Below are positions 35,757 to 45,566 of a stretch of 64,000 bases of DNA, piece after piece. The DNA is taken from the NCBI GenBank assembly GCA_028279825.1, contig JANQNA010000007.1, forward strand, positions 25,409 to 89,408, written 5' to 3'. The position numbers were made by a program, and so were the translations under genes. A model generated the notes under the pieces. That model had not been told where the DNA came from. It made no database searches and saw nothing but the letters and a program-made list of their open reading frames with translations. Positions within the stretch are counted from its first letter, which is position 1. The number at the start of each line of letters is the position of its first letter. The stretch is from an archaeon (lineage in GTDB: Archaea; Aenigmatarchaeota; Aenigmatarchaeia; GW2011-AR5).

Positions 35757-36818
35757 ATGAACAAGGAGCAGATAATTAGTGAGTTTTTTAAAAAAGGAAA
35801 CCTTCTTACTGTGGATGCTATTCCCATTATAGAGAAAGATCCTGAGGCCTTTTTGAAAATGAAGCTGCCGACCATTGTCAAGGCCAATGACCTGAAACAG
35901 GAATGGAAAATTCTCAGGAATATAACTTCCAAGAAAACAGAAATCACAAAGGAAGATTTTGTCAAATTCTACAACTCCAAATACGAGAAAATGAGGAACA
36001 TCATCGTCCAGAGAGTTCCAAAAGATTACGTTTCTATAAACAAACTGGACTCTACGCGCAGCGAGGTGCACGTCATAGGAATAGTCAAGGATATCAGGGA
36101 GAAGGACAGCAAGAAGATTATAGAACTGGAGGACACGACCGGAAGCATTCCTATAATCTTTGACGATGTTGAGGATGCGGAGCTCGACGACGTTATAGCT
36201 GTGAGGGCTATAGCAGGAGGCAAGGTTCTTTTCGGGAAGCAAATAATTTACCCGGATATACCATTGCGCCAACCTACTGTTGGTTCCGGCAAGGGATGTT
36301 TTGTATCAGATTTGCATTTAGATGTGGCTTCCGTGAAGGACGTCGAAAAATTCTTTGAGTGGTTCAGCAAGCAGAGTATACCTTACTTGTTTGTGGCAGG
36401 TGTGACGGGCAATATGGCTGCTTTGGAGAAGTATGTTGACAGGTACTGTTACATGAAGACGGTTTTTGTTATACCTGATGATTATCCCAGTATACCCGTT
36501 AACTTCAAGAGCAGCAAAATAATCTCCCTCGGCAATCCTGCAATGATTGATATCGGCGTTAAGATTTTACTAACACACAAGGCCGACAAGACAATGCTCA
36601 AGAAAAGATATTTACAAAAGACGAAAACCATACTGGAAGAAGATTATCTTGTTATGGAGGACGTGCCTGATATTGTCCATTCAGGGAGAAGCAATGACGC
36701 AAGCGTTGTAAATTACAAATCCGTAACAATGGTTAGTTCTGGAAGTATGCTGGCCGATTTCCGGCCAATAGTGATTGATTTCGCGACCAGAGATATCGTA
36801 AAAGAGAAAGTTAAATAA
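35757..36818 (+). CDS. DNA polymerase D small subunit (DP1)-like protein with degenerate phosphoesterase motifs
   Basis: OB fold EVHVIGIVKDIREKDSKKIIELEDTTGSIPIIF; FVSDLHLDVASVKDVEKFFEWF; context Orc1-DP1-PolB; start chosen at MNKEQ (track ORF from 35745). Confidence 0.8.
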   Translation: MNKEQIISEFFKKGNLLTVDAIPIIEKDPEAFLKMKLPTIVKANDLKQEWKILRNITSKKTEITKEDFVKFYNSKYEKMRNIIVQRVPKDYVSINKLDSTRSEVHVIGIVKDIREKDSKKIIELEDTTGSIPIIFDDVEDAELDDVIAVRAIAGGKVLFGKQIIYPDIPLRQPTVGSGKGCFVSDLHLDVASVKDVEKFFEWFSKQSIPYLFVAGVTGNMAALEKYVDRYCYMKTVFVIPDDYPSIPVNFKSSKIISLGNPAMIDIGVKILLTHKADKTMLKKRYLQKTKTILEEDYLVMEDVPDIVHSGRSNDASVVNYKSVTMVSSGSMLADFRPIVIDFATRDIVKEKVK

Positions 36819-36846
36819 TATTTAGAACAATGTAGAGTGTGGTCAG

Positions 36847-39501
36847 ATGAAGGTCAGGTTTCAACTAATCGATGCAGACTATTTTTTGAACGGTAATAAC
36901 CCTGTTATAAGACTTTTTGGAAGAACTGATGAGGGAAAATCAATATGTGTGCTGTATGACAAGTTCAGGCCTTATTTTTATGTGAAATGCAAGAAACCGC
37001 AGAACCTGGCTGTTGCCAACGCTGTTAACATAGAAGAAGTTGAAAAGTATCCGGCTATTGGTTATCACGAAAAGACGAAACTGTACAAGGTGACTGTAAA
37101 CAATCCCCAGGAAGTCCCGAAGATAAGAGACAGATTGACGGAGGAGAAACTGGTTGAAGAGATATTTGAAGCGGACATACTCTTCAAGTACAGGTTCATG
37201 ATAGACTTTGGCATGAAGGGCATGGACTGGATTGAAGCAGAGGTTGAGCGTGTAAACACAAGAGTGTCCAAGTGTATAACATTCACTGCACACAACATGA
37301 AAGTTGTCGAAGGGAAGAATGTTAAACTTAGGCACATGGCATTTGATATTGAATGTGTGCCGTCTGATCCTACGAAAGCGATAAGCTCAAAGAAAGATCC
37401 TATAGTGATGATCTCATTGTCGTTCTATCCGGAATTTCGCGGAAAAAAATCCCTGGTTGTGGTATCAAAGCCTTTTGCAGGACCGGACACAAAGGGGTTT
37501 GCTACAGAGAAAGAGATGCTTGAGGAATTTGTAAAAATAGTAGATGCTTATGATCCGGATGTTCTTACAGGCTATAACATAAATATGTTTGACCTTCCGT
37601 ACATCCTGGACAGATTAAGGGCTAATAACCTACACCTTAATCTCGGCAGAGCGGACAAGAACATGTTCTCCAGAACAGCGGGCATGTCGCAGGAGTTTGT
37701 TATAACAGGCAGGGTTGTTGTTGACCCGTACCAGCTCTACAAAAGAGATCCGTGGGTCAAATTCAACAGGTACGACCTGAATACAGTGTCAAAAATTCTG
37801 CTTAACGACGAGAAACACAATATAGAATACGGTGAAATGGCCGGTATGTGGAACGGTACCAGAGAGCAGCTGCACAAGTTTGTTGAATATGCGCGAAAGG
37901 ACGCGGATTTATCACTGCGATTGGTTGTGGAGAAAGGACTGCTTGACAAGTTTATTGAGCTCGGAAAGGTATCCGGATTACTTCTTCAGGATGTACTGGG
38001 CGGGCAGACAAGACGCGTGGAAATAATGGTTCTGCACGAATTCAAGAAGAGAGGGTTTGTTATGCCTTGTGCTCCGACGAAGGCAGATATAATCAAAAGA
38101 ACCCGCGATCGTGATAAACAGGGCCTGAAAGGTGCTATTGTTTTGGATCCCAGAAAAGGCCTGCATTCGGAAGGCTGTATTCTTGTGCTGGACTTCAAGA
38201 GCCTTTATCCGTCAATCATGAGAACGTATAATGTGTCGCCGGATACAGTGACTGTGGAAGGCGAGAATACACACAACTCACCATCAGGATCTTACTTTGT
38301 CGACCAGAAAATCAGGCAGGGAATACTTCCGGATTTGCTGACGGTGCTGCTTGCTGCAAGGGGGAAAGCCAAGAAAGAGATGAAAACGGCTGAGGGGGAT
38401 ATGAAGAGGCAGCTGAATGCAAAACAGCTGGCCATCAAGGACATGTGCAATTCGTTCTATGGTTATACGGGCTACATAAGGGCAAGACTTTACACCATAG
38501 ACGTTGCGAATACGATAACGGCCTATGGACGTAAGAACATAGAAAAGACGCGCAAGTTCGTGGAAGAGAACTTTGACGTTGAGGTTGTTTATGGAGACAC
38601 AGACAGCATATTTGTCAAGACTAAAATCACGAATCTGGACGAGGCAAAGGAGCTCGGTGATAGAATTTCGAAGAGCGTTACAGATATTCTGCCGGGCGTG
38701 CTGGAACTGGAATTCGAGAAGATTTACAGAACCTTTTTGATCCTCACGAAAAAACGCTATGCAGGATGGAAATTCGAGAAGGCAGACAAATGGACAGATG
38801 AGATAGAAATGAAAGGTATTGAGACTGTCAGGCGTGACTGGTGCCCGCTTGTATCAGAGTTAATGAACAAAGTGCTGATAACTGTTTTGAAAGAGGGAGA
38901 CCTGACGAAGGCTATAGAAATTGTCAAGAGTACCATTGATGACCTGAAAAACGGGAAAATACCTCTGGAAAAACTAACTATAACAAAGGGTATACAGAAG
39001 AGTATTGAGAGTTATGAGGGAATGCTGCCACATATCGAACTGGCCAGGAAACTTACAGCCAGGAACCCGCAGGATCCTCCAAAGATTGGTGACAGACTGG
39101 GATTTGTTATAATCAAGGGAGACCAGATGCTTTCAAAGAGAGCGGAGGATCCGGACTATGTGCGTAAGAACAACATCAAACTGGACCCTGATTACTACAT
39201 AAACAGCCAGCTGTTTCCTCCTATAGAGAGGATATTTTCTTCAGTGGGCATACAAAAGAGCGAGGTTTTTGGCGGAGGCAGGCAGACATCTTTGGGGGAC
39301 ATTATGAGTGGGACAAAACGACAGATGAAGCACACAATAGATGTCGAGTATAAAAAACCTCTGGAAGGATGGGAAGAATTCGTGTGCAAAAAGTGTAGTA
39401 AATCCTTCAGACGGATGCCCCTGAACGGTTTATGTGAATGCGGCGGGGAAATTTTGATAGGGTATCACGGATCCATGAGTGACAAGGTTGCAGTGAAGTA
39501 A
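36847..39501 (+). CDS. polB: Family B DNA polymerase with C-terminal Cys cluster
   Basis: ExoI FDIECVP, ExoII YNINMFDLPYI, ExoIII YARKDADLS; DFKSLYPSIM, NSFYGYTG, YGDTDSIFV; C-terminal CKKCSKSFRRMPLNGLCECGG. Confidence 0.97.
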   Translation: MKVRFQLIDADYFLNGNNPVIRLFGRTDEGKSICVLYDKFRPYFYVKCKKPQNLAVANAVNIEEVEKYPAIGYHEKTKLYKVTVNNPQEVPKIRDRLTEEKLVEEIFEADILFKYRFMIDFGMKGMDWIEAEVERVNTRVSKCITFTAHNMKVVEGKNVKLRHMAFDIECVPSDPTKAISSKKDPIVMISLSFYPEFRGKKSLVVVSKPFAGPDTKGFATEKEMLEEFVKIVDAYDPDVLTGYNINMFDLPYILDRLRANNLHLNLGRADKNMFSRTAGMSQEFVITGRVVVDPYQLYKRDPWVKFNRYDLNTVSKILLNDEKHNIEYGEMAGMWNGTREQLHKFVEYARKDADLSLRLVVEKGLLDKFIELGKVSGLLLQDVLGGQTRRVEIMVLHEFKKRGFVMPCAPTKADIIKRTRDRDKQGLKGAIVLDPRKGLHSEGCILVLDFKSLYPSIMRTYNVSPDTVTVEGENTHNSPSGSYFVDQKIRQGILPDLLTVLLAARGKAKKEMKTAEGDMKRQLNAKQLAIKDMCNSFYGYTGYIRARLYTIDVANTITAYGRKNIEKTRKFVEENFDVEVVYGDTDSIFVKTKITNLDEAKELGDRISKSVTDILPGVLELEFEKIYRTFLILTKKRYAGWKFEKADKWTDEIEMKGIETVRRDWCPLVSELMNKVLITVLKEGDLTKAIEIVKSTIDDLKNGKIPLEKLTITKGIQKSIESYEGMLPHIELARKLTARNPQDPPKIGDRLGFVIIKGDQMLSKRAEDPDYVRKNNIKLDPDYYINSQLFPPIERIFSSVGIQKSEVFGGGRQTSLGDIMSGTKRQMKHTIDVEYKKPLEGWEEFVCKKCSKSFRRMPLNGLCECGGEILIGYHGSMSDKVAVK

Positions 39502-39595
39502 TTATTACCTCTTTTTACCCTACGTTTTCTGTGTTGTAATTGTGTTCTTGGAATAACAAAATGTTTATATAGTGGTTAAATTCATTTTACTAACC

Positions 39596-39793
39596 ATGAC
39601 AAACAGGCACATAAAAACAATTAATGGAAGGAAGTATTATTACGAGTCAATCCGCGTAGGCAGGAAAGTAACAAGCAGATATCTGGGGCCTGTTGAAGCA
39701 AGAAAGAGAAAAAGCAAGGTTGAAGAACAGCCTGTACAGCAGGAAACGGCTAATACAGAGGTTTCATCCGAAGAAGAAAACTACATTGGATGA
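39596..39793 (+). CDS. Small basic conserved-looking protein (start at MTNRHIKT)
   Basis: MTNRHIKTINGRKYYYESIRVGRKVTSRYLGPVEARKRK; TATA TTTATATA ~30 nt upstream. Confidence 0.5.
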   Translation: MTNRHIKTINGRKYYYESIRVGRKVTSRYLGPVEARKRKSKVEEQPVQQETANTEVSSEEENYIG

Positions 39794-39794
39794 G

Positions 39795-40001
39795 CTATTT
39801 CTTACCAAGACCAACAATTATTGCGAATATTCCTACCAACGCCTTTAGAATTGCATATCCAAGAGCTACTGAAGATTCAGCTAATTGAGGGGCTCCTGTA
39901 ACCACGAATAACGTGGCCGCACCTTCTATCAACATTACCAGTCCTATCAGGAGTAATGCCCAATACAGCATCTTATCAGTCTTTACCTTTCTCTTTTTCA
40001 T
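39795..40001 (-). CDS. Small two-TM membrane protein
   Basis: 68 aa hydrophobic ORF. Confidence 0.5.
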   Translation of the reverse strand: MKKRKVKTDKMLYWALLLIGLVMLIEGAATLFVVTGAPQLAESSVALGYAILKALVGIFAIIVGLGKK

Positions 40002-40053
40002 TATAAACTAACGAGCACGCAGGTTAGGATTTATAGGTCTGCTTAGGGATCTT

Positions 40054-40245
40054 CTATGTGCGTTGGGCTGCTCTACCCTCTCGGTGAGCATCCATTATTG
40101 GTCTTGGAACGTCCTGAAGAACACCACTATCTATGTCTTCCCCAAGTTTGTAGAATGCATCTGATACCAAACCATCGGCAGCTAGCATGTACTCCCTTAC
40201 TACTGCTTTTGTTCTTTCTATTTCTTCTCTTGAATACTCAGACAT
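40054..40245 (-). CDS. Hypothetical 63-aa protein downstream of NAC
   Basis: Start overlaps the NAC stop by 8 nt. Confidence 0.45.
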   Translation of the reverse strand: MSEYSREEIERTKAVVREYMLAADGLVSDAFYKLGEDIDSGVLQDVPRPIMDAHREGRAAQRT

Positions 40246-40564
40246 TTTCTTTCAACTCCGTTATTGCTTTAGCCAAGTCATTGTTCAATTCTTCCAATTT
40301 CTTGACAACAGTATTGCGGTCCTTGCCTGTCTGGTCCATGACCAGCTTTACATCGTCCTCGTTAACAGGAACGCTTTCTGATACTTCACCGCTTATCTGA
40401 TAAACCTCTTTACCCATCATGTCGGCTATCATGACTTCAGGGTTAGAAATAACTATGTCCTTTTCTTTTGTCTTGATTACGACCATTTCAGCAGGAACCT
40501 GCTGTATGTTCATATTCAATTTCTTCATCATTTTTTCAATTTTCTTTGGATCTCCACCAAACAT
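40238..40564 (-). CDS. nac: Nascent polypeptide-associated complex protein
   Basis: MFGGDPKKIEKMMKKLNMNIQQVPAEMVVIKTKEKDIVISNPEV...YQISGE; C-terminal UBA. Confidence 0.93.
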   Translation of the reverse strand: MFGGDPKKIEKMMKKLNMNIQQVPAEMVVIKTKEKDIVISNPEVMIADMMGKEVYQISGEVSESVPVNEDDVKLVMDQTGKDRNTVVKKLEELNNDLAKAITELKENV

Positions 40565-40620
40565 ATAATCACCTTAGACTAATTGGATTGATAATTTAAA
40601 AACTTAATAGAAGTGAAAAT

Positions 40621-41796
40621 ATGCTTGAGATCCTGATTTTTATTGTTCTTGGCCTGGTTTTAGGTGTTGGATTTGGACTTATTCCGGGTGTCCATCCCAA
40701 TATGATAATTCTCCTTATACCGGTGGTCGCGGCGCTTAATATTGAGCCAACAAGTCTTATAGCGTTTATAGTGGCTATTGGTATTTCGAATACGTTTGTT
40801 GACTTTATTCCGTCGATGCTGCTGGGCGCGCCTGAGCCCGGCAAAGAGCTGGCGCTTCTTCCTGCTCATAAGATGCTATTGAGCGGGAATGGTTATGATG
40901 CGATTAAGCTCGCTGTGACAGGAGGAGTTGGATCTGTGCTCCTTTTGATATTTTTACTACCGCTGATCATTATGGGTATTCCCTACATCTATTCAATAGT
41001 CAGGCCATTCACGTATGTTCTGCTGATATTCATTGTCTTTATGATTGTATGGTCAGAAAAAAAGAGCAAGTCGATCTCTTTGTTTGCATTTGGTGCTGCC
41101 GGGCTGATTGGTGTGCTGATGGGAACCTTGCCGATAGACAGAAATCTTTTACTATTTCCAATTTTCTCCGGACTATTTGGTGTTAGCATGTTACTGATGG
41201 TGACGAAAACGGAAAAGATAAAGAAGAGGGGGAAAGAAATTCATGTCAGCGGCAGGCAGACAAGAAGGTCTGTTTTATTTGGAAGTGCCGGAGGAATATT
41301 TTCCGGCCTGCTGCCGGGTGTTGGAACAAGCGAAATTGCTTCTCTTGCGAGTGTAGATAAGAATGAAAAATCGTTTTTGATAACTATAGGTGCCGTTACG
41401 ATTTCAAATGCACTGCTTTCCTTGATGGCTATATGGCTGATAAGTAATCCAAGAAGCGGCGTGGCCGTGCTGCTTACGCAGCTCACGAACATAGGATTCA
41501 ACGAAATGCTGCTTATAATTTCCGTCGGAATTTTTGTTGCAGGCCTGTCTGCTTTGATCACACTAAAACTCACAAAGGGGTTCATTGGTGTCATGGAAAA
41601 GATTGACTACGTCAAGCTAAGCAGGTTTGTAGTAATACTGATAGTGGGTATGACAGTTTTGTTCACAGGTCTTTACGGATTGTTGCTTTTAGTAACCTGC
41701 ACAGCACTTGGTGTTTTTGTTAATCTGTCCGGCATACGGCGCAGCATACTGATGGGAGTGCTTATCCTCCCGACGATAATTTTCTACTTACCTTGA
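40621..41796 (+). CDS. TctA-like (tripartite tricarboxylate transporter permease family) membrane protein
   Basis: GVGFGLIPGVHPNMIILLIPV...GLLPGVGTSEIASL. Confidence 0.75.
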   Translation: MLEILIFIVLGLVLGVGFGLIPGVHPNMIILLIPVVAALNIEPTSLIAFIVAIGISNTFVDFIPSMLLGAPEPGKELALLPAHKMLLSGNGYDAIKLAVTGGVGSVLLLIFLLPLIIMGIPYIYSIVRPFTYVLLIFIVFMIVWSEKKSKSISLFAFGAAGLIGVLMGTLPIDRNLLLFPIFSGLFGVSMLLMVTKTEKIKKRGKEIHVSGRQTRRSVLFGSAGGIFSGLLPGVGTSEIASLASVDKNEKSFLITIGAVTISNALLSLMAIWLISNPRSGVAVLLTQLTNIGFNEMLLIISVGIFVAGLSALITLKLTKGFIGVMEKIDYVKLSRFVVILIVGMTVLFTGLYGLLLLVTCTALGVFVNLSGIRRSILMGVLILPTIIFYLP

Positions 41797-41825
41797 TTTT
41801 TATAGTTCCGTATGCATAGTTTAAT

Positions 41826-42068
41826 ATGTCAGAATACAAGACCGGTGATATATGTACACTCACTGATGATTCTGGTTCTTATCGCGTAATGGTTCTAAAA
41901 AACTGTTCCGGTTCTACAAATGAAATTTACGACCTTCGTGTTCTGAAAGTATACGATGGAACTAGGAATCCTCACAGGGTTGGCCAAGTGATTCATATGG
42001 AGAGGATCCGTGAACAATCTTGGTTATTCGGGTGGGAGATAAGTCCTGTAATGGAGCCTACTCCTTGA
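41826..42068 (+). CDS. Hypothetical small protein
   Basis: 80 aa ORF with TTTTTATAG promoter-like sequence. Confidence 0.45.
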   Translation: MSEYKTGDICTLTDDSGSYRVMVLKNCSGSTNEIYDLRVLKVYDGTRNPHRVGQVIHMERIREQSWLFGWEISPVMEPTP

Positions 42069-42114
42069 TTAACTTCTGACCTAGTTTTTATAGTTTTTAT
42101 ACATCGGTTTAGAC

Positions 42115-42576
42115 ATGGCTATTGGATGGGAAGGATTTCCTAACGGATGGGGCGGCGACCTAGATTTTGTTGACAGCCCTGAACCACGTGTTTTATACAG
42201 GATGGGTTATGACATTGCTCATGATTGGCCTGGGTATTGGACACGTACACCTCTTTCTGTATTGAATGGTTTGTTATTAGAAGAAGGATTTGAACTGAGG
42301 AGTGCTTGCAGTAACAATTATGATATACGGGGAAATACTAATGCAAGGGGCATGTTGAACTACTTTAGAGATGAGGTTCGTATTAGTGTCCTTCAAACAC
42401 TCGGATTTTACAAAGATCATAGCCCTCCTTTGATGGAGCAAAGAAATTATATCGAATGTGCAACGAAACATAATTCCAAAGAGGCAACAGAAAGGGTTTT
42501 GGGTTTATTCTTTGACGAGCTTTTGGACGCTCCCGAAGACGATGAAAATATTCGTATAACTGTACCTCTTCTTTGA
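42115..42576 (+). CDS. Hypothetical protein (tandem paralogue 1)
   Basis: YWTRTPLSVLNGLLLEEGFELRSACSNNYD resembles YFTRMPIDALRTQLTSEGFSLMWSDEYD of the next ORF. Confidence 0.5.
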   Translation: MAIGWEGFPNGWGGDLDFVDSPEPRVLYRMGYDIAHDWPGYWTRTPLSVLNGLLLEEGFELRSACSNNYDIRGNTNARGMLNYFRDEVRISVLQTLGFYKDHSPPLMEQRNYIECATKHNSKEATERVLGLFFDELLDAPEDDENIRITVPLL

Positions 42577-42646
42577 TACTTCTGCTTTTCAATTACATGA
42601 AAATTACAGGTTGCGTTCTTATATGCTTTTTGTACACCACTTTTTT

Positions 42647-43012
42647 ATGGAGACTAAAAGAACTTACTTTACTAGAATGCCGATTGATGCATTACGAACT
42701 CAACTTACATCCGAGGGATTTAGTTTGATGTGGAGTGACGAATATGATACACGAACAGCGTCACTTTTCTTTAGAGAATATACTCCATGCCAACATGATT
42801 ATATTTATGTTTCAGTAAGACCTGACAGTGACATAAAGACTGTTGTTGCCAAGGGTAAACCTGAGGCTACAGACGGCCTCATGAGATCTATTGGTATTGA
42901 TCCGGATGTAGCCGCTTGGCGCGAGGAAAAAAAGACTACTCCTTTATCAACTTCTGAACGAGGACTCCGAAGGCGGGCCGCGTTATTAAGATACCGACAA
43001 GGACTCCGATGA
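42647..43012 (+). CDS. Hypothetical protein (tandem paralogue 2; start at METKRTYF, track ORF from 42611)
   Basis: TATA-like TTCTTATATGC ~25-30 nt before this ATG; similarity to 42115..42576. Confidence 0.5.
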   Translation: METKRTYFTRMPIDALRTQLTSEGFSLMWSDEYDTRTASLFFREYTPCQHDYIYVSVRPDSDIKTVVAKGKPEATDGLMRSIGIDPDVAAWREEKKTTPLSTSERGLRRRAALLRYRQGLR

Positions 43013-44678
43013 TTGTTGTTATGGCGAAGCCTCTCATCTGGAATATTATCATCAACGGTATCATTGCAGCTATTATCGTGCCTCCGGCTCCGAAGATAAC
43101 GAAGAATGCACGCTTTACTTTCTGACGCATAGTGAGAGTCTTGTCTTCCCCTCTTAGAGCCTGGTCTATTATCATGATCTGGCTGTCTATACCAGTACCG
43201 ACGGCTGCTATGATACCTGCTATGGCCGGAAGATCTATAGTCCAGCTTATTGCCGCGGCTACACCCAGAATTATCAACACTTCACTTAGTGAGGTGAACA
43301 CCATCGGGAATACTATCTTTATTTTCCTGTAGCGAATGCCTATCACTACAAGCACACCTATCATCGCGGCCATTGCCGCGAACATGGCGTTTGTCAAGAA
43401 CCCGACCCCTAAGGTTGGTGATATGCTGTCCAACTGGACTATCTCTACGGACGTTGGCAAAGCACCTGACCTTAAAATTGTCTGTAACTGTGCGCGATCT
43501 TTAACGGCCTCTTCAAGCGTGTCAGAATTACCGCTTATGGAAATTTCCGTCTCAACTTTACCTTTCAAGGTCGAAGATATTGTCAGCGAATCAACCAGGT
43601 TGTTATCCAGATACAACACTATAGGCGAGCTAAGGAAGCCTCTGCCAGGTATTATGTCAAGATTGCTTGTTACCCATGCAAACTTCTGCGCGCCGTCAGA
43701 GCTTAACTGAATTCCGAAAGACCATCTGTGGCTGTCTTCCAGAATTTCAATTCTTGATCTTTGAGGATCTGCAAAGACTATTACTATATCATCGCTTGTG
43801 AACACGGTTGCTGTCATGTTGAACTTATCTTCATCAATCTTCTCCAGACGCAGCGGTACGCCTTTTACTTCTACGGTTTCACCTTCCATGACTGTCTTTC
43901 CGTCTACAGTTACGGAATTGTTAGTTGCCGTTACATCATAGTTCCTGTCCAGTGTTATCACGCCGGAACCTTCATTGGTTTCAACATCAAATGTTATCGT
44001 CGCCCAGAACTGGCCTTGGTTTTCCAATAATGCTTTTAGTTCTTCCGTGGTTCCGCCGGCTATGCTTATTTCTACAAAACCCTTACCTTCATGGTACACC
44101 GGCCGGAAAACGGATTCCCTCAGCCCGTAAACATTAATCCTGGTTTGTAGTGTGGATATTACACTGCTTATTGTTTCGTTATCTGCCTGTGCCGGTTCTA
44201 AGACTGCCAGGACTCCACCCTTGAGATCTAAACCGAACTTCAGGTTTGTAACGGATACCGGTTCAGCCTCAAGGCCTAAATTTCCCGATACCCGCGCGAA
44301 CTTTACACCTTTATTGGTCTCGAGCTTTATGGTCCCGTTGTACATCTGCGCTAATACAGAAGGGTCAACCTGCCTGTCATCTATGGTGAACAGAATCTCT
44401 CCCACTTCTATGTTTTCTATCGTTGAATTGCCTGCTATGGATGTTACTGTATAACCTGTTGGATTCAGATTTATGGCTAACATAGAGACGGATAAAATAA
44501 GGAAGAACAACCATACCAGAACTTTCATGTTCTTTAGTGTAGCTTTTGGTATCAGCACAATGAATGAAAGAAGAATAAACGGTACTAAAATCATGACGGA
44601 GTTTAACTGGGCTGTCAGTCCAAGGCCTGTTAAAAGTACCAGGATTGCCCATAATCCTAAACGATAATTGTAGTTCAT
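42936..44678 (-). CDS. secD: Protein translocation component SecD (start at MNYNYRL; track ORF to 44729)
   Basis: LKFGLDLKGGVLAVLEP; IAGIIAAVGTGIDSQIMIIDQALRG. Confidence 0.93.
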   Translation of the reverse strand: MNYNYRLGLWAILVLLTGLGLTAQLNSVMILVPFILLSFIVLIPKATLKNMKVLVWLFFLILSVSMLAINLNPTGYTVTSIAGNSTIENIEVGEILFTIDDRQVDPSVLAQMYNGTIKLETNKGVKFARVSGNLGLEAEPVSVTNLKFGLDLKGGVLAVLEPAQADNETISSVISTLQTRINVYGLRESVFRPVYHEGKGFVEISIAGGTTEELKALLENQGQFWATITFDVETNEGSGVITLDRNYDVTATNNSVTVDGKTVMEGETVEVKGVPLRLEKIDEDKFNMTATVFTSDDIVIVFADPQRSRIEILEDSHRWSFGIQLSSDGAQKFAWVTSNLDIIPGRGFLSSPIVLYLDNNLVDSLTISSTLKGKVETEISISGNSDTLEEAVKDRAQLQTILRSGALPTSVEIVQLDSISPTLGVGFLTNAMFAAMAAMIGVLVVIGIRYRKIKIVFPMVFTSLSEVLIILGVAAAISWTIDLPAIAGIIAAVGTGIDSQIMIIDQALRGEDKTLTMRQKVKRAFFVIFGAGGTIIAAMIPLMIIFQMRGFAITTIIGVLVGILITRPAFGVLVQKLIKE

Positions 44679-45514
44679 TGTCTTCTCCTCAATAACCATG
44701 CACGAAGGACACCCGTATTTGTCATCCATGTGGTTGGTATATCAATTACCAGTCCTATTATCAAAACAAGTGCTATTTGTTCTATTACTATTGAACCTGC
44801 TATTAGATACATTGCTGATAGTGCTATCAGTGTTGTCAACGTTAACGTAAGTCCCGTTTTCATAGCCCGCTTGACGCCGGCGCTTAATTCACTGTGGGAA
44901 CCTTTCAACAATTCTGTCGTTAACAAAAGATCCGTGTCAACAGAGTAACCAATAAGTGTCAATAGTGCTGCTATTACTGGCAATGAAAGGGCTACGTCAA
45001 TAATGCTTAGAATTGCTATTGTAACTATCATGTCTGTTGCTGCAGCCAGGACCACTATGGTTGAAGGCACTATGGATCTAAACAACATGAAAACAACGAA
45101 AGCCATGAAAACGAAAGCAAGTATCATTGCCGTTAAGGCCTGTGAAAAGAAAACGTTACCTATTGAAGGACCAATTGTCCTAAAAGACGGTTCACCCTGC
45201 ACAACAGAGTGTTTTGAAGCAATATCTATCGCTTCCTGTTCGTCGGCTTCGAAAGGAATCTCAACTATCAGGTTCTTGACAACACCGCTTGTTAATCTCA
45301 CGGTTGAGCCGGGTAATTCCGCCTTTATCGCGTCAAGATCCGCCGAAGATACTTCCAGTGTAATTGACTTCCCGCCAGTCAGTTCTATGTCTTTTTTCAT
45401 GAAAGAACCGGTTGTTGCTATATTGAAGGCAATCACACCTATTGCCAAAATCAGTAGAACTATGGGTATCCAGAGCCATTTTTTCCAGTGCCTGTCAAAC
45501 TTTTCAAATAGCAT
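44675..45514 (-). CDS. secF: Protein translocation component SecF
   Basis: DIELTGGKSITLEV; VIAALLTLIGYSVDTDLLLTTELL. Confidence 0.93.
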   Translation of the reverse strand: MLFEKFDRHWKKWLWIPIVLLILAIGVIAFNIATTGSFMKKDIELTGGKSITLEVSSADLDAIKAELPGSTVRLTSGVVKNLIVEIPFEADEQEAIDIASKHSVVQGEPSFRTIGPSIGNVFFSQALTAMILAFVFMAFVVFMLFRSIVPSTIVVLAAATDMIVTIAILSIIDVALSLPVIAALLTLIGYSVDTDLLLTTELLKGSHSELSAGVKRAMKTGLTLTLTTLIALSAMYLIAGSIVIEQIALVLIIGLVIDIPTTWMTNTGVLRAWLLRRRQ

Positions 45515-45566
45515 TTTTACCCCATTTAGTCTTTGTTTATAAGTTTTAACGTTTTACTTTTGAACC

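Noticed and set aside
39596-39793. Transposase fragment
   Set aside because: NGRKYYYESIRVGRKVTSRYLG is vaguely like transposase N-termini, but the ORF is short, complete, has its own TATA box, and no terminal repeats were seen.
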